Source of the DNA: Thermoplasmata archaeon
Lineage (GTDB): Archaea; Thermoplasmatota; B47-G6; B47-G6B; 47-G6
Length of the DNA stretch: 5,771 nucleotides
NCBI GenBank assembly: GCA_003663565.1
Contig: QMTT01000069.1
Location: 1-5,771 of the forward strand
Direction of reading: 5' to 3'
A program made the translations under genes and the position numbers. The notes under the pieces are model-generated. The model saw only the letters and a list, made by a program, of their open reading frames with translations, was not told the DNA's origin and did not search any database. Below are positions 5,346 to 5,771 of this stretch, piece after piece (position 1 is the first letter of the stretch; each line of letters opens with the position of its first letter).

Positions 5346-5742
5346 ATCAATTAATCCTTTCTCAGCCAGTTCGAAAATCCTTTAATTCCTTTTCCTGTCT
5401 TCTTTCAGAGCTGATGCTCTATCTTTTATTTCCTTAACAATCTTATATCCTTTCTTTTGAGCATACTTCCTAAGCAGTTCTAACTGTCTATCCAAATCCC
5501 CGTGTTGTTCTTGGTCGTAAGAACTTACTCTCGCATAAAGCACGACTCTTACTTCCCTAATCTCATCAACCCTCTTAACTTCTTCACCAAGCAATCTCCT
5601 TATCTCAGACTCTGGTATCCTTCTAATATCTCCAACAGTCTTAACTACCTTTATCTTACCTTCCCTAGCACACCTCTATAACGTCTTCGGATGAACTCCT
5701 AATATTTCCAATCCCCTCTTTTAACCAATATAACTTCTCCAT
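5346..5742 (-). pseudogene. Decayed IS607-family serine recombinase (TnpA), 3' truncated
   Basis: IS607 TnpA joins a MerR-like DNA-binding head to a serine resolvase domain. From an ATG at 5742 the head reads MEKLYWLKEG, then one extra base shifts to the frame LEILGVHPKTL. An in-frame TAG (5678-5676) follows in place of a codon before RCAREGKIKVVKT, and then RRIPESEIRRLLGE. The catalytic part VVLYARVSSYDQ (nucleophile Ser at 5525-5523), GDLDRQLELLRKYA and GYKIVKEIKDRAS is intact. A stop at 5384-5382 interrupts EDRKR, after which homology resumes as RIFELAEKGLID to about 5346. There the gene stops against the + strand TnpB-element end. The rest of the resolvase domain is missing. One frameshift and two stops mean it is dead. 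The family call is firm from the RVSS and RRIPESE motifs. Confidence 0.87.
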
Positions 5743-5748
5743 TTTATT

Positions 5749-5760
5749 GCATTTAAATGC
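5749..5760. repeat. 12-bp perfect palindrome upstream of the recombinase remnant
   Basis: GCATTTAAATGC lies seven bases upstream of the pseudogene ATG. Its TTTAAAT core resembles a TATA box but is too close to the ATG for a normal archaeal start. It may be an operator or a recombinase-binding subterminal site, or chance in AT-rich DNA. Confidence 0.45.
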
Positions 5761-5771
5761 TACACAAATCG

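Noticed and set aside
5252..5390. A protein tail reading EVPLTVPNEPRATVRR... through the right end on the + strand
   Set aside because: It is open but has no start, and a stop lies shortly upstream. tnpB 3' ends often stay open across this region because of RNA constraints, so I list it as element DNA only.

Overview
The window reads as a moderately AT-rich archaeal chromosome. The ribosomal protein is an archaeal/eukaryotic-type S15, the KEOPS subunit Pcc1 sits beside a RecJ/GAN-type DHH protein, the Shine-Dalgarno sequences match the archaeal 16S tail (AGGTGAT, GGAGGAT), and a BRE/TATA-type promoter is visible. Protein style and the sharp GC-rich RNA-like island in AT-rich DNA suggest a thermophilic member of the Thermoproteota/TACK side. 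The exact lineage cannot be fixed by eye.

Bases 1-2389 (+ strand): the 3' part of methionyl-tRNA synthetase, whose chain includes the C-terminal tRNA-binding OB domain, followed after 15 bases by a class II (zinc) aldolase-family gene starting at TTG. Bases 2374-4608 (- strand): ribosomal protein S15, a RecJ/GAN-like DHH phosphoesterase and KEOPS subunit Pcc1, in that order of transcription. This cluster links translation, replication/repair and tRNA t6A modification. It converges on the aldolase gene with a 16-bp tail-to-tail overlap. Four of the five gene starts are set by clear Shine-Dalgarno sites, and three of these point to shorter proteins than the longest open frames.

Bases 4609-5771 hold no intact protein gene. 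After an AT-rich stretch comes a strong-looking BRE/TATA promoter on the + strand and a GC-rich block of about 200 bases with several perfect inverted repeats and a GNRA hairpin near its end. It looks like a structured non-coding RNA that I could not match to RNase P, SRP, 5S or tRNA. Further right is a TnpB-element right end with an omega-RNA-like (reRNA) tail but no tnpB. It abuts a decayed IS607-type serine recombinase gene on the - strand, which carries a frameshift, a nonsense codon and a truncation. This looks like a mobile-element nest that has lost its protein genes but kept a possible guide-RNA scaffold.
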